Positions 7,525-15,743 of a stretch of 32,521 bases of DNA are shown here, piece after piece. The stretch is taken from positions 1 to 32,521 of the forward strand of contig JAYEII010000084.1 in the NCBI GenBank assembly GCA_034660015.1, written 5' to 3'. The notes below the pieces were generated by a model. The model saw nothing but the letters and a program-made list of their open reading frames with translations. It searched no databases and was not told where the DNA came from. Each line of letters opens with the position of its first letter. The stretch's first letter is position 1. A program made the translations under genes and the position numbers. Origin of the DNA: QEXZ01 sp034660015 (GTDB lineage: Archaea; Halobacteriota; Syntropharchaeia; Alkanophagales; Methanospirareceae).

Positions 7525-8885
7525 TGCTTGCTTTTCATGTATTCTCGCAACACAACCGTTGCGTACGACCCTTTGGGCAAGAAGAACTTTAGATTTACTT
7601 TATTTCGACCAGGATTCATATCGTCATCGCTAACTTCTTCGCCGCTTAACTCAACCTTCACAGGTACTAAAACAGGTCTTCTTATTCCTTTAGAACTTAT
7701 TTCTGCGATTTTGGCGATATAAAAATTGTTTAATTCCACGTCTTCATCTTTCAGAACTTCACGCTCTATCTCTCCTTCCACACCCTCTGCAAACTCCGTT
7801 TCATAGCCAAATGCGGGAACAGTGACAAATGCTCTGCCGCGCTTTATCAGTCTGTTTATCGCTTCTATTTTGTCCTCTGTGACTTTCTCCATCCTGTCTT
7901 TGTGCAAATCCGCGAGTCCAAACCTGTCGCGGAAACAGACTACGTCGCCTACCAAAGCCTCGTCAAACGGCAGGTTTTGGTTCATACGGCGGCTTAAAAC
8001 GAGATTGAACAGATAGGCTTGGTACGCATGCACAAAGAGTTTCTGCAGGTTCTTCGGAAGCACCGAAAAAGCAGAGAGGAAGTCCGATTCGTTTATACTT
8101 TCTCTTTCTCTCCCATTTTTTACCAGTTCATTCAGCATCGCCTTTTCGTATCGCAAGAACGGTGGCATTTTTTTCAATCCTTCTTTCAGTCCTTTCAGTT
8201 CGCCTTCCTTGCACAGCCGCCTTGCTCGTTTCGCCTCTTCGCTTTCGCCAGGGAACACATCCGAGATGTAGGATAATACCGCTTCTTTTAGTTCACCGCG
8301 TATCAGGTGTTTTCCCACCACGTGCGTTATCGGGCGCCGAACGCCAAAACGCTGAACGCCGAAGAAATTTGGTACGCCACCTTCATTTTCTATCTCTGCG
8401 GTTATCGCCATGATTTTCCGCTTTATCTCTTCTTTACTGCCTTCTATGTCACGAACAACAATCTCAAATTCGTTTCCGTGCAGGTCACCCAGAGAAACGG
8501 CTTTATTCGACCTGCCTATTAGTTTTAACGATACGTCAGCGATTTTTAGTCGTTCCAGCTCGGTTTCCGCTATGCCTTCACCCCAGATGCTTATCTTCTG
8601 CGTGGTAACGGCAACTTTGTCTTTGGTGCCTGCGAATCCGATTCGGTTCCTGCTGACTCGCAGTCGCCGTGAGATTTCGTTTATCACGCTGTGTGTGTCC
8701 CAGTTCTCCTTTGTCAGCTCGGCAATCAGGTATTTTCCTTCTTCTTGCTCTGCTCTATTCGTGATTTCACGAACATAAAAGTCAGCGGGTTTTGTTTTTA
8801 TTACGCCGCCTATTCCTTCGGTTCGCGTAGAATAGAACGCTATGCCTATTCGGGCTTCGGATGCCGGGGGTTGTTTTAGCTTCAT
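7515..8885 (-). CDS. truD: tRNA pseudouridine(13) synthase TruD
   Basis: The enzyme isomerises a uridine (U13 in the best-known family members) of tRNA to pseudouridine. The TruD signature RIGFAGTKDKVAVTTQK is at residues 81-97, with the catalytic Asp at residue 89. The segment after it (GDLHGNEFEIVVRDI) and the later NFFGVQRFGVRRPITHVVGK and HAYQAYLFNLVLSRRM also fit. The 456-residue length is usual for archaeal members with the inserted TRUD domain. The stop codon lies in the 13-mer repeat shared with the convergent NTPase gene. Confidence 0.92.
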   Translation of the reverse strand: MKLKQPPASEARIGIAFYSTRTEGIGGVIKTKPADFYVREITNRAEQEEGKYLIAELTKENWDTHSVINEISRRLRVSRNRIGFAGTKDKVAVTTQKISIWGEGIAETELERLKIADVSLKLIGRSNKAVSLGDLHGNEFEIVVRDIEGSKEEIKRKIMAITAEIENEGGVPNFFGVQRFGVRRPITHVVGKHLIRGELKEAVLSYISDVFPGESEEAKRARRLCKEGELKGLKEGLKKMPPFLRYEKAMLNELVKNGRERESINESDFLSAFSVLPKNLQKLFVHAYQAYLFNLVLSRRMNQNLPFDEALVGDVVCFRDRFGLADLHKDRMEKVTEDKIEAINRLIKRGRAFVTVPAFGYETEFAEGVEGEIEREVLKDEDVELNNFYIAKIAEISSKGIRRPVLVPVKVELSGEEVSDDDMNPGRNKVNLKFFLPKGSYATVVLREYMKSKQAV

Positions 8886-8955
8886 TCTCTCTGTTCCAAA
8901 GTTTTTATTTGCCAGGATTGTTTAATACTAAAACAAGGGGTATATTACTATTAAC

Positions 8956-9285
8956 ATGCTCGAAGCAAACAAAGCAGCAGCGGTAAAGCTTGGCATAGAT
9001 ACTCACTTCATCGAAGAAAAAACCGATACGCAAAAGAACATCGAAATTCTTGGCGATGTGAAGATATTCAAAGCAAGCATTGAGACAATATGTGGCGAAT
9101 ATAGTTTCTTAGATACTCGGTTATTTGTTTGTAAAGACCCCCATGAGGCGGAGAGAATAGCAAATGAGCAGGTAGATAAAGAAAATTCGATGTATCCTGA
9201 GGAGACCTTCTATAAACTACGATCAATTGAGGAATTCAATTATTTGGATAGTTACAGAATAGATTATAGATTGAATAAAATCTAA
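8956..9285 (+). CDS. hypothetical protein, possibly truncated
   Basis: The 109-residue product is polar and acidic, with no signal or membrane segment. I recognise no family. It is transcribed divergently from truD; a TATA-like GGTATATTA (8939-8947) lies only about 10-17 bases before the ATG. Downstream lie decayed genes, so it may itself be a 5' remnant of a longer gene. Confidence 0.5.
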   Translation: MLEANKAAAVKLGIDTHFIEEKTDTQKNIEILGDVKIFKASIETICGEYSFLDTRLFVCKDPHEAERIANEQVDKENSMYPEETFYKLRSIEEFNYLDSYRIDYRLNKI

Positions 9286-9315
9286 TGCAGGATAATGCTA
9301 ATTAACAAGAAGGAG

Positions 9316-9567
9316 ATGGACGAGTGAGAAACTTTTGGATACTATCACGCCTTAGGAAAATTAAAGCATGCTCATGACATTTGGAACAGTCGGATTTTCC
9401 TTGCGGCATCATCGGATGAGTTGGGCTCCGTCAATCAGTTGCTATCGGGGACATTTCATGAGATACAACCCGTGCTCAGGTTCATTGAGATAGAAAAGAT
9501 TCAGAATTTGCACCGATCTAAGCGGGACATTTATGAAATTGAGTGTGATTTAGGGTTAATTCCGTAA
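9316..9567 (+). pseudogene. broken gene with an early in-frame TGA
   Basis: After AAGGAG, ATG GAC GAG is followed at once by TGA (9325-9327). The frame then stays open to TAA at 9565, reading ETFGYYHALGKLKHAHDIWN, RIFLAASSDELGSVNQLL and IEKIQNLHRSKRDIYEIE. No start codon follows the TGA early enough to keep this sequence. The protein-like composition suggests a recently inactivated gene. Family unknown. Confidence 0.4.
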
Positions 9568-9841
9568 AAGTAAAGCAAAACAGAAAGAAAACAAAAAAGC
9601 TAAAGCCTTTACAAGACTTGCGATTCCTTATAACCCTTATCATCCTGAACCTTACGAGCGGTGGACATTAAGGGGGTTATACGATTTAGATAAGGGTGAA
9701 ATTTTAGTTGGTGAGGGATTCTGGAACTTTGTTGCTTCCGATAACATCTATGAAGAGTTATTAGATGTGTTTCAAGAAGTGGGAGAAGAATTAAGGGAAG
9801 AGATTGATGAAAAATTTGCAGAGTTTAGGATGTGGAGATAA
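9560..9841 (+). pseudogene. C-terminal remnant of a TdeIII-like type II restriction endonuclease
   Basis: The frame is open from 9560 to TAA at 9839-9841 but has no start codon. It reads AIPYNPYHPEPYERWTLRGL, then YDLDKGEILVGEGFWNF and YEELLDVFQEVGEELREEID. The series IPYNPY-PYERWT-GxxDL-EFW-YEELLxxFExVGxELRxEID is what I know as the C-terminus of TdeIII-family restriction enzymes (PF09520). The catalytic N-terminal part is absent and no methyltransferase gene is nearby, so this is a dead remnant. Confidence 0.5.
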
Positions 9842-9908
9842 TAGGGAGGTGCGCGTGAGAAGGGACTCAGAAGTACAATAAGGCGTGTTTAAGTATATAT
9901 TTTAACCA

Positions 9909-9980
9909 TCTCTATCTAAACCCCTAAACCCGCCAGTCCTCTAAACCGCTAACCCTCTAACCCCGCTAAACCGCTAACTG
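9909..9980. repeat. degenerate CCTCTAAACCGCTAA direct repeats
   Basis: Several imperfect copies of (C)CTCTAAACCGCTAAC lie in tandem. The perfect 13-mer CCTCTAAACCGCT is at 9938-9950 and is the same unit that forms the hairpin at 7448-7524. The purD stop codon falls inside it. Confidence 0.6.
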
Positions 9981-11364
9981 CTCCCCTTTGCATCCTCCTC
10001 ACACTTCGCTGTATATGGTACTCCGTACCAATGTCCCCTCTATTCCACAACGCACCATCTATATTTCTGATGCCGTCCAGCGAAATTTCCCGCGCCTCCG
10101 CTATGCTTTCACCAACACCCACAGCGCAAACAGTTCTCGAACCAAGCGCATAAGTACGCCCATCATCGCGCAACTCCATAGCCCCCGGATAAATCCTCAA
10201 ATTATCGTCATATTTTTCCTGCAACGCATACGCAGCACTCAAATCCACTCTTCTATCCCCGCTGTATTTCGCTCTGTACCCGCCATAGTCCATCGGCACG
10301 GCATACGTAACCACCGTCGCTTTCGCATCGCATTCTATCCTCGAAAGATTCCCTTCTATCATACGGAAACAAACATCCACAAAATCGGTTTTCAGAACGG
10401 GCAGCACACACAGTATCTCAGGGTCACCCGGTCGGCTGTTTATCTCCAGTATCTTCGCACCCTTGCCCGTATGCATAAAAGCAACGTAAAAAGGTATTCC
10501 TCTCAGCCCTTCGTTACTCGCATTACCTCTAAGCTGGTTGAATATCTTTTGAACCATTCGCTCCTCTTCTTCCCTATCGCTTTTATCCATAAAAGGCAGC
10601 CAATCTTTTTTATCCTTGTAAGAGCCCATTCCGCCTGTATTTTCACCGAGGTCCGCATCAAAAGCGCGTTTGTAATCGCGTGTCTCAGGGAGAACCGCAA
10701 GTCGCTTACCATCGCAGAACGCCTGGAAGCTCGATTCCTCGCCCTCTATTTTCTCTTCTATTATCACGTCGCTGCCACCGTCAAAGATAGACATAAAATG
10801 CTCGAATAGACGCTCTCTACTGGTAAAGTGGTCGCCCCACACGCCTACGCCCTTACCCGCTGCGGGTTTATCCGGCTTCACCGCTACTTCATCCCCTATT
10901 TCGTCTAAAAAATCCCATACCGCTCTTTTCACTTCGCCTACGCTTTCGTACTCCGCACAGGGGAACAGTTTAAACCTCGGATTCGCCTCCGCACAGCATT
11001 CTTCGAGTAGAAGCCGCTGCGCAGCTTTGCTCTCTTCTATCGCATATCTTCTCGTGGGACATATCATTGCAACACCTGTCTTACTCTCGACTACATCTCT
11101 AACACCTGCTATTATCGGTTTCTCAGGGCAGCAAAAGCCAAAATCTATCTCGGTTTTGTTCGCCTCCACGAAGTCGCATATTTTTCCAACGTCCAGATCA
11201 GGAATGACCACGTGCTTCGTTGCATGCCTCACGTTAAACGGATTCCTTTGCTTGTCGACAACATAAAAACGAGCTTTGTAGTCTTCGCTTCTGTTCAACG
11301 CGTCTATTACCGCAGCTGCCCTAGAACCATAAGAAACGACCAATATCCCTACTCGTTCTCCCAT
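9949..11364 (-). CDS. purD: phosphoribosylamine-glycine ligase (GAR synthetase)
   Basis: This ATP-grasp enzyme makes glycinamide ribonucleotide, the second step of purine synthesis. Recognisable segments are the N-terminal ILVVSYGSRAAAV, the ATP-grasp region AVKPDKPAAGKGVGVWGDHF, and the hallmark ETRDYKRAFDADLGENTGGM, then KILEINSRPGDPEILCVLP. The form differs from bacterial PurD (for example SYGSR where many have GxGGRE) and fits the divergent archaeal type. Length is 471. The last residues (SGLAGLEG) come from the CTCTAAACCGC repeat. The gene is divergent from prefoldin beta. Confidence 0.88.
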   Translation of the reverse strand: MGERVGILVVSYGSRAAAVIDALNRSEDYKARFYVVDKQRNPFNVRHATKHVVIPDLDVGKICDFVEANKTEIDFGFCCPEKPIIAGVRDVVESKTGVAMICPTRRYAIEESKAAQRLLLEECCAEANPRFKLFPCAEYESVGEVKRAVWDFLDEIGDEVAVKPDKPAAGKGVGVWGDHFTSRERLFEHFMSIFDGGSDVIIEEKIEGEESSFQAFCDGKRLAVLPETRDYKRAFDADLGENTGGMGSYKDKKDWLPFMDKSDREEEERMVQKIFNQLRGNASNEGLRGIPFYVAFMHTGKGAKILEINSRPGDPEILCVLPVLKTDFVDVCFRMIEGNLSRIECDAKATVVTYAVPMDYGGYRAKYSGDRRVDLSAAYALQEKYDDNLRIYPGAMELRDDGRTYALGSRTVCAVGVGESIAEAREISLDGIRNIDGALWNRGDIGTEYHIQRSVRRMQRGAVSGLAGLEG

Positions 11365-11436
11365 CTTATTTATAAACTAAAATAACTTATTGAAGATTAT
11401 ATCAAATAAGATATAGAAAATAATGAGGAAGATGAG

Positions 11437-11820
11437 ATGAGTGGAAGTAGTGAAATACCGCCCCAGGTGCAAAATCTGTTCGCTCAGCTACAGCAGCTAA
11501 AAGTCCAGATAGAAGCCGTGGGAAGGCAAAAGATGCAGGTAGAAGCCCTATTGAAAGACGCTGAAAATGCTCTGGAAGAATTGGAAAAGCTCGATGAACA
11601 ATCCGTTATCTATCGAGCGGTTGGCGAGTTGCTGATAAAGGCAGAGCGAGGAGTGGTGAAGGCGGACTTATCAGAGAAGAAGGAGACCTACGATTTGAGA
11701 TCGAAGACATTGGAAAGGCAAGAGGAGAGAGTGCAGAAGAAATATCAGCAGTTGCAGCAGCAGTTACAAGAAGCTTTAGGTGTTGCTGGTGCTGGAGTTA
11801 CGCAGACGGCGGGTGCATAA
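11437..11820 (+). CDS. pfdB: prefoldin beta subunit
   Basis: Prefoldin is the hexameric chaperone that hands unfolded proteins to the thermosome. The 127-residue product begins with the family pattern IPPQVQNLFAQLQQLKVQIE and has the central VYRAVGELLIK-like hairpin (IYRAVGELLIKAERG). A C-terminal coiled coil (ERQEERVQKKYQQLQQQLQE) follows. A short Gly/Ala tail ends the protein. A GAGGAAGATGAG ribosome-binding region precedes the ATG. Confidence 0.92.
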   Translation: MSGSSEIPPQVQNLFAQLQQLKVQIEAVGRQKMQVEALLKDAENALEELEKLDEQSVIYRAVGELLIKAERGVVKADLSEKKETYDLRSKTLERQEERVQKKYQQLQQQLQEALGVAGAGVTQTAGA

Positions 11821-11847
11821 GGGTGATTGCTCAACGAGAAAATAAAT

Positions 11848-11942
11848 TATAGACACAGATTAACGCAGATGAGACGGTCAATGCTGTGCCCAGCCAGTCC
11901 CCAACAAAAAAGAAAAAATCCGCGTAAATCTGTGTCTTAAAT
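11848..11942. repeat. ACACAGATTAAC-type dispersed repeat, inverted arms
   Basis: AGACACAGATTAACGCAGAT (11851-11870) pairs with ATCCGCGTAAATCTGTGTCT (11918-11937) at 18 of 20 positions. It fills the gap between prefoldin beta and the convergent cofE, and could act as a terminator hairpin. Relatives lie at 13770, 15615, 21741, 30690 and 32330. Confidence 0.65.
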
Positions 11943-11983
11943 ATTAGCTAAACCGACATTTCGGCCTCACCATGCACAGCAGC

Positions 11984-12775
11984 TTACCTGAAGAGGTCGT
12001 CTTCGCGATTGAGCAAAACGTCTTTTATTTCGCCTTTGTCCCTTTTTATGTTCAATCCACGCACGATTGCGATGGGTATACCTTCCCTAAATTCACCCAT
12101 CACGAGATTCGCAGCCGCGCATATCTCGTCCACCACTGCCTCTTTTGTTATCCTTGCGATTTTTCCAAATCTGTCTGCTTCGCCCCTTCTGTCCAGCACA
12201 GCGGGAATGCCTGAAACTGCTATACAGATTCCCGTTACGCCGTCTCTAAAAGCTCTACCAAAGGAATCAGCAAGCAAAACAGATATTTTTTTCCCGCTTC
12301 TTTCTTCTATTTCCTTTTTAAGCTGCGACACACTTAGCTGCGGATTCTCGGGTAGCGAAACCGCCTTTCCTTCTTCAACGTTTGACTCATCAACACCCGC
12401 ATTTGCGCATATAAAACCTTGCCTTGTCTCCACTATGATAATGTTTCTTTCGGCTCGCACGACCTCCTTTGCGTCGTTGAGAACCAGTTGAACAACTCTT
12501 GGGTCTTTATCCATTTCGTTTGCAATCCGTCTTGCATCATTGCTCACCTTCACAGCAGAAAGGTCAATGACTCTGCCTTCGCTCTTCGCTATTATCTTAG
12601 ATGTGAACACGATTGCATCACCATCTTCTAATTCTAGCTCTTTCCGTCCCAGCGCTTTAAAAAACAAATCAGCTATGTCGTCACCTTCTTTTATCTCTGG
12701 AAGCCCATCTATGCCTATTATTTCCAGGTGGTCGTTGACCGTGCATGCAATGCGTTCGAAATCTTTCTTCTCCAT
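11984..12775 (-). CDS. cofE: coenzyme F420-0:L-glutamate ligase
   Basis: CofE adds glutamate residues to F420-0 using GTP, completing coenzyme F420. The 263-residue product contains the family segments DGDAIVFTSKIIAKSEGRVI, VETRQGFICANAGVDESNVE, and LLADSFGRAFRDGVTGICIA, with DRRGEADRFGK in the C-terminal part. The metal- and GTP-binding residues known for the family fall in these segments. Length and start agree with archaeal CofE. It marks an F420-using archaeon. Confidence 0.93.
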   Translation of the reverse strand: MEKKDFERIACTVNDHLEIIGIDGLPEIKEGDDIADLFFKALGRKELELEDGDAIVFTSKIIAKSEGRVIDLSAVKVSNDARRIANEMDKDPRVVQLVLNDAKEVVRAERNIIIVETRQGFICANAGVDESNVEEGKAVSLPENPQLSVSQLKKEIEERSGKKISVLLADSFGRAFRDGVTGICIAVSGIPAVLDRRGEADRFGKIARITKEAVVDEICAAANLVMGEFREGIPIAIVRGLNIKRDKGEIKDVLLNREDDLFR

Positions 12776-12901
12776 TCTTTCTACTTCTGTGGAACACCTA
12801 AAGTAATTTAGGGGTAGTAACAGTTATCGTTATCCTTATCGGTATGCGTATTTAAATTAAACCCATCTTTAATATTTTAAAATAGGGGACAAAAGGAAGA
12901 G

Positions 12902-13105
12902 ATGAAAAAAGAGCTGATGGATATACTCGCCTGCCCGATGTGCAAGGGCGATCTGGAATTGAGTGTGGACGAGGAAGAAGAGGAAGAAGGAAAGGGGGAG
13001 ATTGTAAAAGGCAGTTTGTATTGCCGAAAATGCGACCAGCGGTATCCAATAGAGGATGGCATACCCAATCTATTACCACCCGAGCTAAGACAAGCGTCTG
13101 AGTAA
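12902..13105 (+). CDS. Trm112-like zinc protein
   Basis: The product is a 67-residue Trm112p/YcaR-type protein, known as an activating subunit of SAM methyltransferases acting on tRNA, rRNA or release factor. It opens MKKELMDILACPMCKGDLEL and has two zinc-binding pairs, C11/C14 and C41/C44, then the typical YPIEDGIPNLLP. An acidic insert (EEEEEEGKGE) separates the two pairs. GGAAGAG precedes the ATG. It is co-oriented with a membrane protein gene and pyrG. Confidence 0.85.
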   Translation: MKKELMDILACPMCKGDLELSVDEEEEEEGKGEIVKGSLYCRKCDQRYPIEDGIPNLLPPELRQASE

Positions 13106-13160
13106 AGTTTGCAATTTTTCGTTGCCGCCGTAGGCAATCAGGTCGGGATAGGGAGATGAA

Positions 13161-13769
13161 ATGAGAAAGATACAGCAAAGAATATACTTGAGTAGGAAGC
13201 GGGTGAATTCAATAGAGTTTGAGCACGAGATATTAAGTATTCCGCTTAAAGCGGGGGATGAGATGAGTTTTGAGATACTTATAATTAACCACGGGGAACC
13301 GACACACGTGCATTTTTCGCTGAGTGAAGAAGTAAAAGACAAGGTGATGATATTGCAGGATAAGGTGTATGTAATAGACGAGGAGAAGATAGCGGCGATT
13401 GTAAAACTGCCAAAAAGCTATGCGGGAGCCGTAGACGGCGGGTTGGATGCAGGGAATATATTCGTCAGCACGGGATATGGAGCGGCGAAAAAGGGCTTTT
13501 CCGTTGAGATAGTAGAGGAAGACGCAGAAGGAGAAATAGTAGGAGGGTTGGTAGGGGAAAGCATGGGGAAAAAGGAAACAGTGGAGACCGAAGTCGTGAT
13601 ATCACCCGAGAAAAAGGCTCTTTTGAGACGATTAACGATTTCAACGTTGTTAGTGGCTTTGTTTTTGGTCTTTGTCTTTGCTGTATTTAGTTTTTCTGGT
13701 TATCCAAATTTCGTTTTTGCTTTACTTGCTTCTATGATTTTTATTTTTATCGTTATCTATAATCTGTAA
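13161..13769 (+). CDS. conserved archaeal-type membrane protein, soluble domain plus two C-terminal helices
   Basis: The 202-residue product has a strand-rich N-terminal domain (about 1-145) and two closely spaced helices at its end (about 157-178 and 182-200). I recall similar proteins (DUF7524-like) beside Trm112-like and pyrG genes in other euryarchaea, but cannot confirm this. The domain is followed by PEKKALLRRL just before the first helix. The start codon follows a GGGAGATGAAATG context (13150-13163). Function unknown. Confidence 0.6.
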   Translation: MRKIQQRIYLSRKRVNSIEFEHEILSIPLKAGDEMSFEILIINHGEPTHVHFSLSEEVKDKVMILQDKVYVIDEEKIAAIVKLPKSYAGAVDGGLDAGNIFVSTGYGAAKKGFSVEIVEEDAEGEIVGGLVGESMGKKETVETEVVISPEKKALLRRLTISTLLVALFLVFVFAVFSFSGYPNFVFALLASMIFIFIVIYNL

Positions 13770-13890
13770 AAACCACGAGATTTCACAAGATTAAAAAAAA
13801 AGAAAGTAAATTATAGACACAGATTAACACAGATGATAAGAATCAAGAAAATAAATCTGCGTAAATCAGTGTAAATCTGTGTCTTAAATA
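13770..13890. repeat. ACACAGATTAAC-type dispersed repeat
   Basis: AGACACAGATTAACACAGAT (13815-13834) is followed by GTAAATCTGTGTCT (13871-13884), an inverted partner, then TTAAATAGAAGGAAGCTATA. The last part is shared with the copy before the reductase gene (15712-15731). A close relative in inverse orientation is at 21741-21830. Confidence 0.65.
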
Positions 13891-13917
13891 GAAGGAAGCT
13901 ATACATTATACACAACC

Positions 13918-13960
13918 AGAAATCAGAAAACAGAATTCTGACCTCTGTTCTCTGACTTCT
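13918..13960. repeat. 17-bp inverted repeat upstream of pyrG
   Basis: AGAAATCAGAAAACAGA (13918-13934) pairs with TCTGTTCTCTGACTTCT (13944-13960) at 15 of 17 positions, with a 9-base spacer. It lies about 50 bases before pyrG. It could be a regulatory hairpin or a short dispersed palindrome built of TCAGAA units. Confidence 0.5.
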
Positions 13961-14006
13961 TGTATCTTCATAATAAAAAGGAGCTAAACATATACAGTAA
14001 GTGAAG

Positions 14007-15614
14007 ATGAAGTACATCGTAGTAACCGGAGGCGTGATGAGCGGGCTTGGAAAAGGCATCACAATGGCTTCCATCGGCAGGATACTGAAGAACCGCGGAT
14101 ACAAGCTCGTGCCTATAAAAATTGACCCGTACATAAACATCGATGCCGGCACGATGAATCCATACCAGCATGGCGAAGTATATGTGCTGGCAGATGGCGC
14201 GGAGGTTGACCTTAACCTGGGACATTATGAGAGGTTTACAGATGTGGAGTTAGGGCGGGAGCACAATATAACCACGGGGGCTGTCTATTCCGCAGTTATA
14301 GACCGAGAGCGAAGAGGCGATTATCTGGGACAGACGGTGCAGATAATTCCGCATGTAACGAATGAGATAAAGGCACGAATACGGGGAGTTGCAGCGAAAA
14401 GTGGTGCAGACGTATGCCTGGTGGAAGTAGGCGGCACGGTAGGCGACATAGAGAGCATGCCGTTTCTTGAAGCGGTAAGGCAGATGAAATTAGAGGAGCA
14501 TGAGAACGATTTCCTTTTTGTTCACGTTACTTTAGTGCCTTCCACAACGATGCACGAGCAAAAAACGAAGCCCACGCAGCACTCGGTGAAGGCACTGCGT
14601 GAGTTAGGGCTTCAGCCAGACATAATCGTGTGTCGGAGCAAAGAGGCATTAAAAGAGGATGTAAAAGCGAAAATAGCAATGTTCTGTAACGTGAAGATGG
14701 AGGCGGTGATCAGTGCAGCGGATGCCGAAGACCTATACGCGGTGCCGCTGATGCTTGAACGAGAAGGCATCTGGACTTACATAAGCGAAAAGCTGCAGTT
14801 AGACCAGTTGAAGGTAGACCATGCATGGGAGAAAATGGTGGAGCGGAGAAAGTCATGCATGGGCAAGAAATTTTTTATCGCAATAGTGGGGAAGTATGCG
14901 GAATTAGAGGATTCATATTTAAGTATAAAAGAAGCGATAAAGCATGCCGCTACGGAGTTGGGGTATAACGCGGATACAAAGTGGATAGAAGCAGAGGATT
15001 TAGAAGAAGAAAAAGAGGTGGGCTCGTTTTTTGATGATGTTCAGGGAATACTTATTCCGGGAGGATTTGGTGTTCGCGGTGCGGAAGGAAAAATAAAAGC
15101 GATAGAATATGCGAGGGTAAATAAGATTCCGTTTCTTGGGCTTTGTTTTGGATTTCAATTAGCCGTGGTAGAGGTAGCGAGGAACGTCGCAAAATTAGAG
15201 GATGCGAATAGCGCTGAACTCAGTGAAACATCTCACCCTGTGATAGACCTGTTAGAAGAGCAGAAAGAAGTGGTTGAAAAGGGAGGGACAATGAGATTGG
15301 GCGATTACGAGGTGTTCGTAAGGGGCGATACGTTAGCGAAGAAGGTGTATGGGAAAAAGAAGATAGTGGAGCGGCACAGGCATCGCTACGAGGTAAATCC
15401 TGCTTTTATAGACCAGATAGAAAGAGAAGGGGTGGTGTTCTCTGGCACGGACAGAAGTGGCACGAGGATGGAGATACTGGAGATTTCTCAGGATAAGCAC
15501 CCTTTTTTCCTTGCCACGCAGTTTCATCCGGAATTCCGGTCGAGACCAAATAGACCTTCACCACCGTTCAAGGCGTTTTTGGAAGCGTGCATAAAACATC
15601 CGCCCGAAAAATAA
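14007..15614 (+). CDS. pyrG: CTP synthase
   Basis: PyrG makes CTP from UTP, ATP and glutamine. The N-terminal synthase domain starts MKYIVVTGGVMSGLGKGITM (P-loop) and has DPYINIDAGTMNPYQHGEVY. The C-terminal amidotransferase domain has the nucleophile Cys in FLGLCFGFQLAVVE and the His-Glu pair in QFHPEFRSRPNRPSPPF. The regulatory segment HRHRYEVNP is also present. The full length is 535 residues. The ATG at 14007 is preferred over a GTG two codons upstream, since the family starts at MKYIxVTGG. Confidence 0.95.
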   Translation: MKYIVVTGGVMSGLGKGITMASIGRILKNRGYKLVPIKIDPYINIDAGTMNPYQHGEVYVLADGAEVDLNLGHYERFTDVELGREHNITTGAVYSAVIDRERRGDYLGQTVQIIPHVTNEIKARIRGVAAKSGADVCLVEVGGTVGDIESMPFLEAVRQMKLEEHENDFLFVHVTLVPSTTMHEQKTKPTQHSVKALRELGLQPDIIVCRSKEALKEDVKAKIAMFCNVKMEAVISAADAEDLYAVPLMLEREGIWTYISEKLQLDQLKVDHAWEKMVERRKSCMGKKFFIAIVGKYAELEDSYLSIKEAIKHAATELGYNADTKWIEAEDLEEEKEVGSFFDDVQGILIPGGFGVRGAEGKIKAIEYARVNKIPFLGLCFGFQLAVVEVARNVAKLEDANSAELSETSHPVIDLLEEQKEVVEKGGTMRLGDYEVFVRGDTLAKKVYGKKKIVERHRHRYEVNPAFIDQIEREGVVFSGTDRSGTRMEILEISQDKHPFFLATQFHPEFRSRPNRPSPPFKAFLEACIKHPPEK

Positions 15615-15743
15615 CCACCAGATTACACAGATTAACACAGACAGCCGATAAAAATCAACAATGTTAAACTTAAATAAATCTGTATCCGCATAAATCAGTG
15701 TAAATCTGCGTCTTAAATAGAAGAAAGTTATACCTTATGTACG
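15615..15743. repeat. ACACAGATTAAC-type dispersed repeat running into a promoter
   Basis: The whole pyrG-to-reductase gap is repeat. It holds GATTACACAGATTAACACAG, a middle AATCAACAATGTTAAAC also found in inverse orientation near 32380, and GTGTAAATCTGCGTCTTAAA. Its tail, TAGAAGAAAGTTATACCTTA, contains the only TATA-like sequence before the reductase ATG. Confidence 0.65.

Noticed and set aside
9325..9327. Possible selenocysteine TGA
   Set aside because: The codon is the fourth in a frame with decayed neighbours; no recoding element was identified and inactivation explains it better.
11848..13890. CRISPR array suggested by repeated ACACAGATTAAC units
   Set aside because: Units are 12 bp, degenerate, arranged as inverted arms and without regular unique spacers; no cas gene is near.
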